A DNA stretch of 57,410 nt from Clostridium sp. UBA701. GTDB lineage: Bacteria > Bacillota > Clostridia > Clostridiales > Clostridiaceae. Location of the stretch: positions 111,300-168,709 of the forward strand of contig DBMJ01000004.1 in NCBI GenBank assembly GCA_002298125.1, read 5' to 3'. How positions within the stretch are numbered: the stretch's first letter is position 1; each line of letters starts with the position of its first letter. The translations under genes were made by a program, and so were the position numbers. Below, piece after piece: positions 8,074 through 16,559 of the stretch. The notes beneath the pieces are model-generated. The model saw only the letters and a program-made list of their open reading frames with translations. It was not told the origin of the DNA and did not search any database.

Positions 8074-10428
8074 ATGGAGAATGAATATTTAGGTCTCAGT
8101 GATGCAGAGGTTAAAGAGCGAATAAGGCTAGGTAAGGTTAATAAATATAAGGCCACCTCCTCTAAAACCCCCTGGAATATAGTGCGCAGCAATTTATTTA
8201 CGCTGTTTAATGCCATTAATCTTGTTTTATTTATAATGGTGCTTGCAGCAGGCTCTCCTAAAAACGGAATGTTTGCAGGAGTTATCGTAACAAATTCTGT
8301 GGTTGGAATAATTCAAGAGTTTAGAGCTAAGAGGATAGTTGAAAAAATATCCGTACTAAAGGCTGCCCTTGTAAAGGTTATTAGAAATGGCCACATCAAG
8401 CAATTACATGTTGATGAGATAGTGGTGGATGATGTTATCTTAATAAGTGAGGGTGAGCAGGTGGTGGTGGATTCTGAGCTTTTAACTGAGGAGCCTTTAG
8501 AAATAGATGAATCTCTTCTAACAGGTGAATCCCGCTCAATAAACAAATGCAGTGGTGACTTGCTTTATGCCGGAAGCTTAGTACTTGGAGGAGCTGGTTA
8601 TATTAGAGCAAAAATGGTAGGTGCTGATACCTATGCTGCAAAGCTTGCTAAGGAGGCTAAAAAGTTTAAGCTTGCCAAATCAGAGCTTCAGCGTATAGTA
8701 GATAAGGTTTTAAAGCTTACCATAAAGTTTATTCTTCCCATAGGTATACTCTTAATTGTCACTCAGGTTTTATATACTGATAGAGATAAGAGACGTGCTT
8801 ATATAAGTGCTATTTCAGGAATAGTAGGTATGATTCCCGAGGGACTTGTATTACTTATCACTGCCGCCTCTATAGTATCTGTAATAAGGCTGTTTAAGCT
8901 AAAAACCCTAGTACAGGAGCTTCCTGCTACAGAAATACTGGCTAGAGTAGATACCCTTTGCCTAGACAAAACAGGTACCATAACAGAGGGAAAGCTAAGT
9001 CTTACAGCTATAGTGCCACTAAATAAATACAGTGAGGAGAAAATTGGTGAGGTTCTTGGCTCTTTATCTAGTGCCTTTATAAGCTCAAATGCTACCTTAA
9101 TTGCAATAGGGGAAAAATACGGCTCCATGCACAAAATGGAGGCAATTAAAACCATTCCCTTTTCTTCAGATAAAAAATGGAGTGCAGCAGAATTTTCAAA
9201 TGGTGAAAAGTGGATTATGGGTGCTCCAGAGGTGGTGCTTGGAAGCTCTTATGAAGAGGTAAAAGAAAGCATTGAAAAGGAAGCAAGAAACTGTAGAAGA
9301 GGCTTGGTGCTGGCAAAATTGTTAAGTGAGGAGCTTAGTGAGAAGCTTAGTGAGGACTTGCCAGAAAATATAGAAGGGGCTGCTCTTATATACTTTGAGG
9401 ATATGGTAAGAGAGGATGCAGCAGAAACCTTGAGATTTTTCGATAAGCAGAAGGTGGATATAAAGATTATCTCTGGGGATAATCCTATTACGGTATCTGC
9501 TGTAGCTAAGAAGGCAGGAGTAAAGAATGCAGAAAAGTACGTAGATGGAAGGTATTTGCCGGAGGATGAGGAGGAGCTTCATAATATAATTGAAAGTACA
9601 ACGGTGTTTGGCAGAACTACTCCCCACCAAAAGAAGGCCATTGTTGAGGCCCTTCAAAGGCGAAAAAAAACTGTTGCCATGACCGGAGACGGGGTTAACG
9701 ATGTATTAGCCCTTAAGGCATCAGATTGCGGTATTGCCATGGCTTCTGGCAGTGATGCTTCTAAGGCAGTGGCTCAGCTTGTATTATTAGATTCCAATTT
9801 CAATGCCCTGCCTTATGTAGTTGCAGAGGGAAGACGTACAATAAACAACATCGAAAATGTATCCAAACTGTACCTTTCTAAAACCATATATTCCATGATG
9901 CTGTCCGTAATATTTTGCCTGCTGCTGCTGCCTTACCCTATAATGCCTATACAACTTTCCTGGATTGGTACTATAGCCATCGGTATGCCTTCCTTCTTTC
10001 TTGCCATGGAGGCAAACGAGGACATGGTAAAGGAAGGCTTTCTTAAAAGATTACTGCTAGAAACCATACCCAATGGAGCCACCGTTACCCTATGCACCGT
10101 TGTTATGGTGCTGCTAACCCATCACAACAAGCTGCGTATTTATGAGATAAGAACCTTGACCTTTATAGTTATCTATGGAATAAGCCTTATCATATTGCTT
10201 AAGATTTGCATTCCACTTACCAAGCTTAGAGCTTTGCTCTTAGTAGTTGTAGCTTTTATATCTGGCATAACCTTTTTTATACCTTTTTCAAAGAGCTTCT
10301 TCATAATATATAAGGTGGATATAAACTATATACTGTTTGCACTGCTTCTCATAGCCCTGTCACCCTTTTTTATGGCTGCAGTGAGGTTTATGATTAAAGT
10401 GCCCTTGGAAAAGCACTTTAGTAAATAA
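8074..10428 (+). CDS. Cation-transporting P-type ATPase (CtpE/Exp7-like)
   Basis: A 784-residue P-type ATPase. The phosphorylated Asp is residue 298 in DKTGT; the actuator motif TGES is at about 150-153; TGDGVND is at 537-543. M4 carries PEGL (about 255-258), as in calcium-type pumps and the bacterial CtpE/Exp7 group. M5-M6 includes LSWIGTIAIGMPSFF. There is no metal-binding CxxC at the N-terminus, so a copper/zinc (P1B) pump is unlikely. ATG 8074 is chosen over the upstream in-frame ATG 8038 because GGGAGG lies 6 nt before it. The transported ion (Ca2+ or another cation) is not decided by the sequence. Single gene with a strong terminator. Confidence 0.87.
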   Translation: MENEYLGLSDAEVKERIRLGKVNKYKATSSKTPWNIVRSNLFTLFNAINLVLFIMVLAAGSPKNGMFAGVIVTNSVVGIIQEFRAKRIVEKISVLKAALVKVIRNGHIKQLHVDEIVVDDVILISEGEQVVVDSELLTEEPLEIDESLLTGESRSINKCSGDLLYAGSLVLGGAGYIRAKMVGADTYAAKLAKEAKKFKLAKSELQRIVDKVLKLTIKFILPIGILLIVTQVLYTDRDKRRAYISAISGIVGMIPEGLVLLITAASIVSVIRLFKLKTLVQELPATEILARVDTLCLDKTGTITEGKLSLTAIVPLNKYSEEKIGEVLGSLSSAFISSNATLIAIGEKYGSMHKMEAIKTIPFSSDKKWSAAEFSNGEKWIMGAPEVVLGSSYEEVKESIEKEARNCRRGLVLAKLLSEELSEKLSEDLPENIEGAALIYFEDMVREDAAETLRFFDKQKVDIKIISGDNPITVSAVAKKAGVKNAEKYVDGRYLPEDEEELHNIIESTTVFGRTTPHQKKAIVEALQRRKKTVAMTGDGVNDVLALKASDCGIAMASGSDASKAVAQLVLLDSNFNALPYVVAEGRRTINNIENVSKLYLSKTIYSMMLSVIFCLLLLPYPIMPIQLSWIGTIAIGMPSFFLAMEANEDMVKEGFLKRLLLETIPNGATVTLCTVVMVLLTHHNKLRIYEIRTLTFIVIYGISLIILLKICIPLTKLRALLLVVVAFISGITFFIPFSKSFFIIYKVDINYILFALLLIALSPFFMAAVRFMIKVPLEKHFSK

Positions 10429-10430
10429 TA

Positions 10431-10476
10431 AGCACACTCCTCCTTTTATCTAGTGTAAGGAGGAGTGTGCTTTTCT
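10431..10476 (+). terminator. Perfect 15-bp hairpin terminator
   Basis: Arms 10431-10445 and 10457-10471 (AGCACACTCCTCCTT and its complement) pair without mismatch around an 11-nt loop and are followed by TTTCTT. It separates the convergent ATPase gene and signalling operon. Confidence 0.9.
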
Positions 10477-12227
10477 TATGTAATTAGGTTTTTATATAAT
10501 TCTTCTGCTGGTACTGGCTTACTGAATATATATCCCTGAACAATATTACAATATTGCTTCCTTAAAAAGTTTAATTGTTCCTCTCTTTCAACCCCTTCAG
10601 CCACAATCTCAAGCTGTAGTGAGTGTGCAAGATAGATGATGGTTCTGGCAATAGCATCATCGTTATTATTTTCATTGATATCGTCTATAAAGGCCTTATC
10701 TATTTTGATAATATCAATGGGAAGTTTTTTTAGATAATTTAACGAGGAAAATCCTGTCCCAAAATCGTCTAGTGCAATAGATACCCCCATGGCTTTTAGC
10801 TTCATCAAAATGTCTATAGTTGATTCCAAGTTATTCATAAGAATACTTTCTGTTATTTCTAATTCTAACCATTTTCCATCCAGCCCCGTTTCCTTTAAAA
10901 CGCAATCAATGGTACTAACCAGGCTTTGTTCTGCAAACTGCCTTGAGGAAAGATTTACTGACACCTTTCTAGGGGCATGACCGCTATCCTGCCAAAGCTT
11001 ATTCTGACTGCAGGCTGTGCGAAGCACAATCTCCCCTATGGATACTATAAGCCCAGTTTCTTCTGCAAGAGGAATAAAATTATTCGGTAAAATCATCCCT
11101 TCTGTAGGGTGCAGCCATCTCACCAGTGCCTCAGTGCCAATGATTTCTCCTGTGTCTATTTTCACCTGAGGCTGGTAGAATACTCTAAGCTCACCCTTTA
11201 CTATTGCACTCTTTAGCTCCTTTTCAAGCTTAAGCTTCTCTAGGATTTTCACGTTCATTTGGGGGGTATAAAGCATACATCTGTGCTTCTCTTTTTTTGC
11301 GTAATAAAGAGCAGTATCTGCGTTCTTAATCAAGCTATTCACGTCATCTGCATCATTTTTATGTACAGATACCCCTATAGTAAGGTTTATGTTTATTTCA
11401 ATATCCTGCACAATTACTGCATTGCAAAATAAGTTTTTTATTGACTCAACCTTATCTTTTACTCCTTCTAAAGAAGGTATATGCTTAGCAAAAATTATGA
11501 ATTCGTCACCACCTAGTCGAGCTACTACATCATTGGCTGAGGCATTTTTCCGCAGCATATTCCCCACTGCCTTTAATAGCTCATCTCCAAAAGTATGACC
11601 TCTTACGTCATTTATTACCTTAAGATTGTCTATATCCATACAAATAACACATATAAATTCATTTTTCCTGTTTAATTTGGCATTTGTTAAGGCAATTTTT
11701 AGCTTGTATTCAAAAAGAGTTCTATTAGGTAATCCAGTTAAAGCATCATAATATGCAAGGTGACTAATCTTCTCCTCTAGTTTTTTTGCCTCTGTAATAT
11801 CTGTATGTATGCCTGCCATTCTGATGGGTCTACCTTGAGAATCCCAAATTGCCTTTCCTATGCTTGAAATCCATCTGTATTCACCATTATCCAGCTTCAT
11901 ACGGTATTCATTTCTGTAATACTTAGCTTTCTTATCAAGATAGGCGTTAATTACCTTCTCAGCCTGTTTTAAATCCATTGGATGAACTAAACCGCGCCAG
12001 GTTTCATAGTCAGCAATAATATTTACTATTTTTTCAACAGGCTTTTCTATGGTTGAAGAAGACATATACATCTTATTGGAGGCAATATCCCAGTCCCAGA
12101 TACTTCCTCCAGAACCTTCCACAGCCAGGTTATATCTTTCAACGATTAAGCTTAGCTCCTCCTGGGTCTCACTTATTCCTTGAGACTTATTCAGATTTAT
12201 TATAGGTGATTGAAATTCCTTTTTCAT
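10476..12227 (-). CDS. PAS-GGDEF-EAL cyclic di-GMP turnover protein
   Basis: A 583-residue cytoplasmic signalling protein. A PAS/PAC sensor (about residues 30-150) is followed by a GGDEF diguanylate cyclase domain (about 155-315) with the intact active motif LGGDEF, and an EAL phosphodiesterase domain (about 330-580) with TEALVRW, NLSSRQF and DDFGTGFSS. Both catalytic motifs look complete, so it may make and/or degrade c-di-GMP depending on the PAS input. There are no membrane segments. It is the last gene of the chemotaxis operon, starting inside the stop of the histidine kinase gene (ATGA overlap), which implies coupled translation. Confidence 0.93.
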   Translation of the reverse strand: MKKEFQSPIINLNKSQGISETQEELSLIVERYNLAVEGSGGSIWDWDIASNKMYMSSSTIEKPVEKIVNIIADYETWRGLVHPMDLKQAEKVINAYLDKKAKYYRNEYRMKLDNGEYRWISSIGKAIWDSQGRPIRMAGIHTDITEAKKLEEKISHLAYYDALTGLPNRTLFEYKLKIALTNAKLNRKNEFICVICMDIDNLKVINDVRGHTFGDELLKAVGNMLRKNASANDVVARLGGDEFIIFAKHIPSLEGVKDKVESIKNLFCNAVIVQDIEININLTIGVSVHKNDADDVNSLIKNADTALYYAKKEKHRCMLYTPQMNVKILEKLKLEKELKSAIVKGELRVFYQPQVKIDTGEIIGTEALVRWLHPTEGMILPNNFIPLAEETGLIVSIGEIVLRTACSQNKLWQDSGHAPRKVSVNLSSRQFAEQSLVSTIDCVLKETGLDGKWLELEITESILMNNLESTIDILMKLKAMGVSIALDDFGTGFSSLNYLKKLPIDIIKIDKAFIDDINENNNDDAIARTIIYLAHSLQLEIVAEGVEREEQLNFLRKQYCNIVQGYIFSKPVPAEELYKNLIT

Positions 12228-12982
12228 TTCTTTGTCCTTCCTTGAGGAAGAGAAAAATAAAATTTACTGCCCCTTCCCTCTTTACTTTTCACCCATATCC
12301 TTCCACCCATTTGCTCTACTAACTCCTTAGATATATAAAGCCCCAGCCCCATGCCCCCATGCTTTCTTGTGAAGGAGCCATCTACCTGACTAAAGCTTTT
12401 AAAAAGCCTGCTCATTTTCTTCGGAGCAATACCTATACCTGTATCACGAATGAGAAATTCCACTTCTACTTCATAGTTTTTGTATACTCTATAGCTTACA
12501 AAAAGTTCTACTCCTCCACTTTCTGTAAACTTAATAGCATTCTCCATGAGATAATTTAACACCTTGAGAAGGCTATCTTTATCTCCATAGATGAATTCTG
12601 GTACTGCTTTATCTAGCTTACAGCTTAAGGCCAGCCCCTTCTCTGCTGCTTTAGATAAATTATTACATATGGTTTTTTCAAGTAACTCCCTAATATCAAA
12701 CCTTGAGAACTCTATGGTAATTTTTCCCGCTTCAATTTGTGAAAAATCTAAAATATCATTTATTGTCTTTAGCAATGTATTAGCTGAGGTTTTAACTATG
12801 TTTAAATTTTCTTTTTGTTCGTAGTCCAAATTGGTCAATAATGTGAGTTCAGTCATACCTATTATCCCATTAAGGGGGGTACGCAATTCGTGACTAATTC
12901 TAGCCAGAAACTCTCTTCTTATCCCCTGAACTGCTGCCTCGGTTAATTTATCTTTTGCAGTCTTTCCCTTTTTTCCCTTCAT
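12224..12982 (-). CDS. Soluble histidine kinase (HisKA-HATPase), no sensor domain
   Basis: A 252-residue kinase core. The H-box is ISHELRTPLNG (phospho-acceptor His at about residue 36). The ATPase domain has the N-box NAIKFTESG, G1 box DTGIGIAPKKM and G2 box GGMGLGLYIS. Only about 25 basic residues precede the H-box, so sensing must come from a partner, probably the adjacent receiver protein or PAS proteins of the operon. It resembles the kinase core of hybrid kinases separated from its receiver, which here is the upstream neighbour. Overlaps the GGDEF-EAL gene by 4 nt. Confidence 0.9.
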   Translation of the reverse strand: MKGKKGKTAKDKLTEAAVQGIRREFLARISHELRTPLNGIIGMTELTLLTNLDYEQKENLNIVKTSANTLLKTINDILDFSQIEAGKITIEFSRFDIRELLEKTICNNLSKAAEKGLALSCKLDKAVPEFIYGDKDSLLKVLNYLMENAIKFTESGGVELFVSYRVYKNYEVEVEFLIRDTGIGIAPKKMSRLFKSFSQVDGSFTRKHGGMGLGLYISKELVEQMGGRIWVKSKEGRGSKFYFSLPQGRTKK

Positions 12983-13013
12983 AAATACCCCTAGCCTTTA
13001 TACAAAATTTAGC

Positions 13014-13409
13014 TTACTTTATAAGCTCAAGCTTTTTCATAACCTCAACAAATTTATCGGTTTCAATAGGCTTCCAGGCATATGCCTCACAGCCTATCTC
13101 ATAGGCCTTCATTACAGACTCCTTATCATTTAATGCTGTAGTCATAATAATCTTTGCCTTCTCATTTTCCTGAAGCTTACGCTCAATCTCAATATCCCTA
13201 ATAGCCTTTAATACCTTTAAGCCATCAAGCTTTGGCATCATAATATCCAGACAAATAAGATCATAGGGTTTTTTCTCCTTAAGAGCAGTTAAATAGGCAT
13301 CTACAGCTTCAAAGCCATCTGAAGCTAAATCGCATTCTCCATAGCTTCTTAAAAATCTCTGCATAAACACCTTGCTGGCATAATCGTCTTCAGCAATTAG
13401 AATTCTCAT
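13014..13409 (-). CDS. Stand-alone CheY-like response regulator
   Basis: A 131-residue single receiver domain. Acidic pocket EDD (residues 7-9), phospho-acceptor Asp55 (CLDIMMP), Thr in MTTA, and the conserved Lys in WKP. There is no output domain. It shares length and most of its N-terminal half with the receiver at 22570-22965 (both start MRILIAEDD and share RSYGECDL-like segments), so the two are paralogues. It lies between two histidine kinases in the chemotaxis operon, probably passing phosphate between them. GAGGGGG ribosome site before the ATG. Confidence 0.9.
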   Translation of the reverse strand: MRILIAEDDYASKVFMQRFLRSYGECDLASDGFEAVDAYLTALKEKKPYDLICLDIMMPKLDGLKVLKAIRDIEIERKLQENEKAKIIMTTALNDKESVMKAYEIGCEAYAWKPIETDKFVEVMKKLELIK

Positions 13410-13442
13410 TGTAATACCCCCTCATTTATAACTATAATATTT

Positions 13443-14591
13443 TTATTCCATACCTAAAGGAAGTTCAAGATAAAAGGTTGTACCCTGCTCTTCGTTGGAA
13501 GTAAAGCCTACAAAACCCTTTAAGTATTTCTCACCTATTAATTTCATACTGTAGGTTCCTATTCCCCTTCCCACTCCTTTAGAGGAAAAGGAATTTTGAA
13601 ATATGTGGTATTGAATCTCATTTGGAATTGTACTGCTGTTATTTACCCAGAACTCTAGTTTGTTGTCCACTCTTTTACACCCCAGCATAACAGCTTCATG
13701 TTCTTTTGAAGCTTCTAGAGCGTTTTTTATCATATTTCCTAGAACTCTTTTTAATAGTACCTCATCATTATGGATGTCAATATTAAGGCTTTGATCATCA
13801 ATTATAATAACCTTATTTATTGCTTCCTCATGTCTTTTGTATAGATTTGCTACGGAGTTTAATGTCTCTATGGAATTTATGCACTTTATATCCACAGCCA
13901 GCTCATCATTTTCTGCCGCTAAGAGTTGTTTTTGAGACAGAATCTCCTCTAGTAAATTTTCTGCTAAATAGTCCACTAGCATAATATCATCTTTAATGCT
14001 GTTTGGAGCTTCCTCCCTTATAAGTCCTAGAACACCCTTTAAGGCTCCAGCAGTATTGATAACATCATGAAAAAATATCCTCTCCAAGGCCCTTCTTCTT
14101 ACTGTATCACTGGCATCTATAAAGGAGGCAACATAAAAGGTTTCTCCCTGCACAACTAATGGGGCCACTCTCTCCATAATATTTATTGCTTTGTAAAAGC
14201 CCTCAAAATTTCTAGTAATAGATGCTTCACCAGATGCTTCCTCATTCACAGTCATGGATTGCAGCATTATATTTACAGCCTTGCAATTTCTGCATGCTAA
14301 AGAGGTACCGCAGCCTGAAATATTTGTTGAAGCATGGATGCAGTTTAATATCTCTCCAGGCCTTCTACCTAAAACTTCAGTATCGTATTCTAGATTAAAT
14401 ATTTTTAAAAAAGCTTTATTGGCAAAGACGCATTGCCTATACTTATTTAGAATAAGCATCATGACATTAGAGGCATCAAAGATTTGTGTAAGCAAAAGCT
14501 TCTCTTTAAAATACCCTAGCTGTTTTTCTAAAAGTTCCCCTTCTAATCTCTCCCCATCGGCATGATATGTTTGCATATGATTAGTATCCAT
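13443..14591 (-). CDS. PAS-domain sensor histidine kinase
   Basis: A 382-residue soluble kinase-like protein. A PAS domain spans about residues 30-160 and contains a CxxC-like cluster (CGTSLACRNC, around residue 115) that could bind metal or sense redox. The dimerisation helix carries FFHDVIN (putative phospho-His). The HATPase domain ends with SFSSKGVGRGIGTYSMKLIG. The G1 Asp is not obvious (NNSSTIP), as in other members of this kinase group. Sits between cheB and the receiver gene, so it probably feeds phosphate into this pathway. Confidence 0.82.
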   Translation of the reverse strand: MDTNHMQTYHADGERLEGELLEKQLGYFKEKLLLTQIFDASNVMMLILNKYRQCVFANKAFLKIFNLEYDTEVLGRRPGEILNCIHASTNISGCGTSLACRNCKAVNIMLQSMTVNEEASGEASITRNFEGFYKAINIMERVAPLVVQGETFYVASFIDASDTVRRRALERIFFHDVINTAGALKGVLGLIREEAPNSIKDDIMLVDYLAENLLEEILSQKQLLAAENDELAVDIKCINSIETLNSVANLYKRHEEAINKVIIIDDQSLNIDIHNDEVLLKRVLGNMIKNALEASKEHEAVMLGCKRVDNKLEFWVNNSSTIPNEIQYHIFQNSFSSKGVGRGIGTYSMKLIGEKYLKGFVGFTSNEEQGTTFYLELPLGME

Positions 14592-14625
14592 AAAAAATCC
14601 CCCCTGGAATAAGAATGATTGTTTA

Positions 14626-15660
14626 TTATCTTTTGGACAAGATGGAATGTATGAGGCGTGGAATATCTTTTAGGGACACTTGTTTATCTACAGCACCTAT
14701 ATCATAAGCTACCTTTGGCATACCATAAACTACACTAGACTCCTCATCTTGCCCTATAGTAATCGCTCCATTCTTCTTCATCCTAAGAAGCCCCTTTGCT
14801 CCATCATAGCCCATGCCTGTGAGAATTATTCCAATAGCTTTATCAGCTGCCTTATCAGCTACCGAGTTAAAAAGCACATCTACAGAGGGACAATGTCCAT
14901 TGACCTTTTCTCCTTGAAAGCATTCTACAATAAATGAGTTTCCTCTTTTGTTTATTCTCATATGCTTATCCCCAGGAGCGATTAGTACTCTTCCCGGTAC
15001 AATGACATCCCCATGCTCTGCTTCCTTAACCTCCATTTTACATGTATTGTTCAACCTTTCTGCATACATTCTGGTGAACACCGGCGGCATATGCTGTACC
15101 ACCACAATTCCTGGCATTTCCCTAGGAAAGGCCTGTATCACCTCAAATATAGCCTCAGTGCCTCCTGTGGAAGCTCCTATGGCAATGATTCTGTTTGAAG
15201 TGTTCATATCTGCTCTAGAGGAGATTTGATTGTTGGTATAATCCTTCTTCATATGACTGACTTTAGCCATAGAGGCTATTTTTATCTTAATTATTAGTTC
15301 ATTGATAAAGCCCTCTAAATTATTTACCACTCCTCCATCAGGCTTTGTTACAAAATCCACTGCCCCTGCATTTAAAGCATCAAACACATTATCACTGACA
15401 GCACTTACCACCACTACTGGAAGCGGATATTGAGGCATAAGTTTTTTCAAAAACTCTATGCCATTCATCTTTGGCATTTCCACATCTAGTGTAAGCACAT
15501 CAGGCTCTAGTTCAATTATTTTATCTCTTGCTTCAAAGGGATCTGAGGCTGTTCCTACCACCTCTATCCCAAGGTCTCCTCCAATGCCTCTGGCAACAGT
15601 TTCTCTAAATATGAATGAATCATCAACAACTAGTACCTTAATCTTTCTTGAAATACGCAT
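14626..15660 (-). CDS. cheB: CheB chemoreceptor glutamate methylesterase/deamidase
   Basis: A 344-residue protein that removes methyl groups from (and deamidates) chemoreceptors after phosphorylation by CheA. The receiver domain has VDDS near residues 12-15 and Asp59 (LDVEMPKMNG). The C-terminal methylesterase has the catalytic Ser in GASTGG, His in VVQHMPP and Asp in GMGYDGAKG. It starts 5 nt after the cheR stop with AAAGGA upstream, so it is in the same operon. Full family length. Confidence 0.96.
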   Translation of the reverse strand: MRISRKIKVLVVDDSFIFRETVARGIGGDLGIEVVGTASDPFEARDKIIELEPDVLTLDVEMPKMNGIEFLKKLMPQYPLPVVVVSAVSDNVFDALNAGAVDFVTKPDGGVVNNLEGFINELIIKIKIASMAKVSHMKKDYTNNQISSRADMNTSNRIIAIGASTGGTEAIFEVIQAFPREMPGIVVVQHMPPVFTRMYAERLNNTCKMEVKEAEHGDVIVPGRVLIAPGDKHMRINKRGNSFIVECFQGEKVNGHCPSVDVLFNSVADKAADKAIGIILTGMGYDGAKGLLRMKKNGAITIGQDEESSVVYGMPKVAYDIGAVDKQVSLKDIPRLIHSILSKR

Positions 15661-15665
15661 TTTGT

Positions 15666-16478
15666 TTATCCTTTCCTGTATACTGCAGGCATTATATATC
15701 TGTAGGGATTCTCCTCTCTGCTTATAGATTCTGAGTGACCTATAAAAAGATATCCACCGGGTTCAGTGATGCTAAAGAACTTATTTATTAGCTCCATTTT
15801 TGTTCTATGATCAAAATAAATCATAACATTTCTGCAAAATATGACGTGAAATCTTTTCTTAAAGGGAAACACCTCATCCATAAGATTAAACATCCTAAAA
15901 ATCACTTCATCTTTTATCTTTTCTGAAACCCTAAAGCTTTCACTGTTTTGCTTACTAAAGTAGTTGAGCTTCCATGTTGGAGGTATATTATCTAGTGCCT
16001 GTGCGGGATAGATTCCTCTCTCAGCAGCTTCTAAAACATTTACAGATATATCTGTGGCTAATATTTTCTTGTCCCAAGTATTTCCTAAGCCTTGAAAGTA
16101 GTCTTCCATTATCATTGCCAAAGTGTAGGGTTCCTCTCCTGTAGAGCATCCAGCACTCCATATTCTTAAGTCCTTTTCCTTCACATTTGCTTCAAGATAA
16201 GGCAGTATATTTTTCTTAAAATATTCAAAATGATTGGCCTCTCTCATAAAAAAGGTATGGTTAGTTGTAAGCTTATTAATAAGCTCTGTAAGTTCAGTCT
16301 TCGTCATATCATTAAAAACATGGTCTAAGTATTCTCTGAAGTTATTGAAGCCCTTTTCTGTAAGCATGTTGGTAAGTCTTCCCTCTATAAGGCTTTTTTT
16401 ATGAATAAGGTTTATTCCATAATCATGCTTTAAATACTCTGTTAATCTCTTAAAGTCATCATCCATTATTTTAATCAC
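15666..16478 (-). CDS. cheR: CheR chemoreceptor methyltransferase
   Basis: Transfers methyl groups from SAM to receptor glutamates during adaptation. The N-terminal helical domain (about 70 residues) is followed by the SAM-binding fold with SAGCSTGEEPYTLAM, ATDIS and FCRNVMIYF. An in-frame ATG at 16508 has no ribosome site. GTG 16478 has AGGTG 5 nt upstream and is preferred; ATG 16466 (MDDDFKRL) is also possible. About 270 aa, the normal CheR length. Lies between the receptor gene and cheB. Confidence 0.93.
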   Translation of the reverse strand: MIKIMDDDFKRLTEYLKHDYGINLIHKKSLIEGRLTNMLTEKGFNNFREYLDHVFNDMTKTELTELINKLTTNHTFFMREANHFEYFKKNILPYLEANVKEKDLRIWSAGCSTGEEPYTLAMIMEDYFQGLGNTWDKKILATDISVNVLEAAERGIYPAQALDNIPPTWKLNYFSKQNSESFRVSEKIKDEVIFRMFNLMDEVFPFKKRFHVIFCRNVMIYFDHRTKMELINKFFSITEPGGYLFIGHSESISREENPYRYIMPAVYRKG

Positions 16479-16559
16479 AATCACACCTGCAAGTTTAGCA
16501 AAAGCCATAGTAATCCAGTGTATCTAGAATACTACAGCTTGTGCTGCCTTTCTATAAGT

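Noticed and set aside
13443..14591. Absent G1 Asp as evidence of a dead kinase
   Set aside because: The NNSSTIP pattern with the KGVGRGIGTYSMKL G2 region looks like a known kinase subgroup, so loss of function is not shown.
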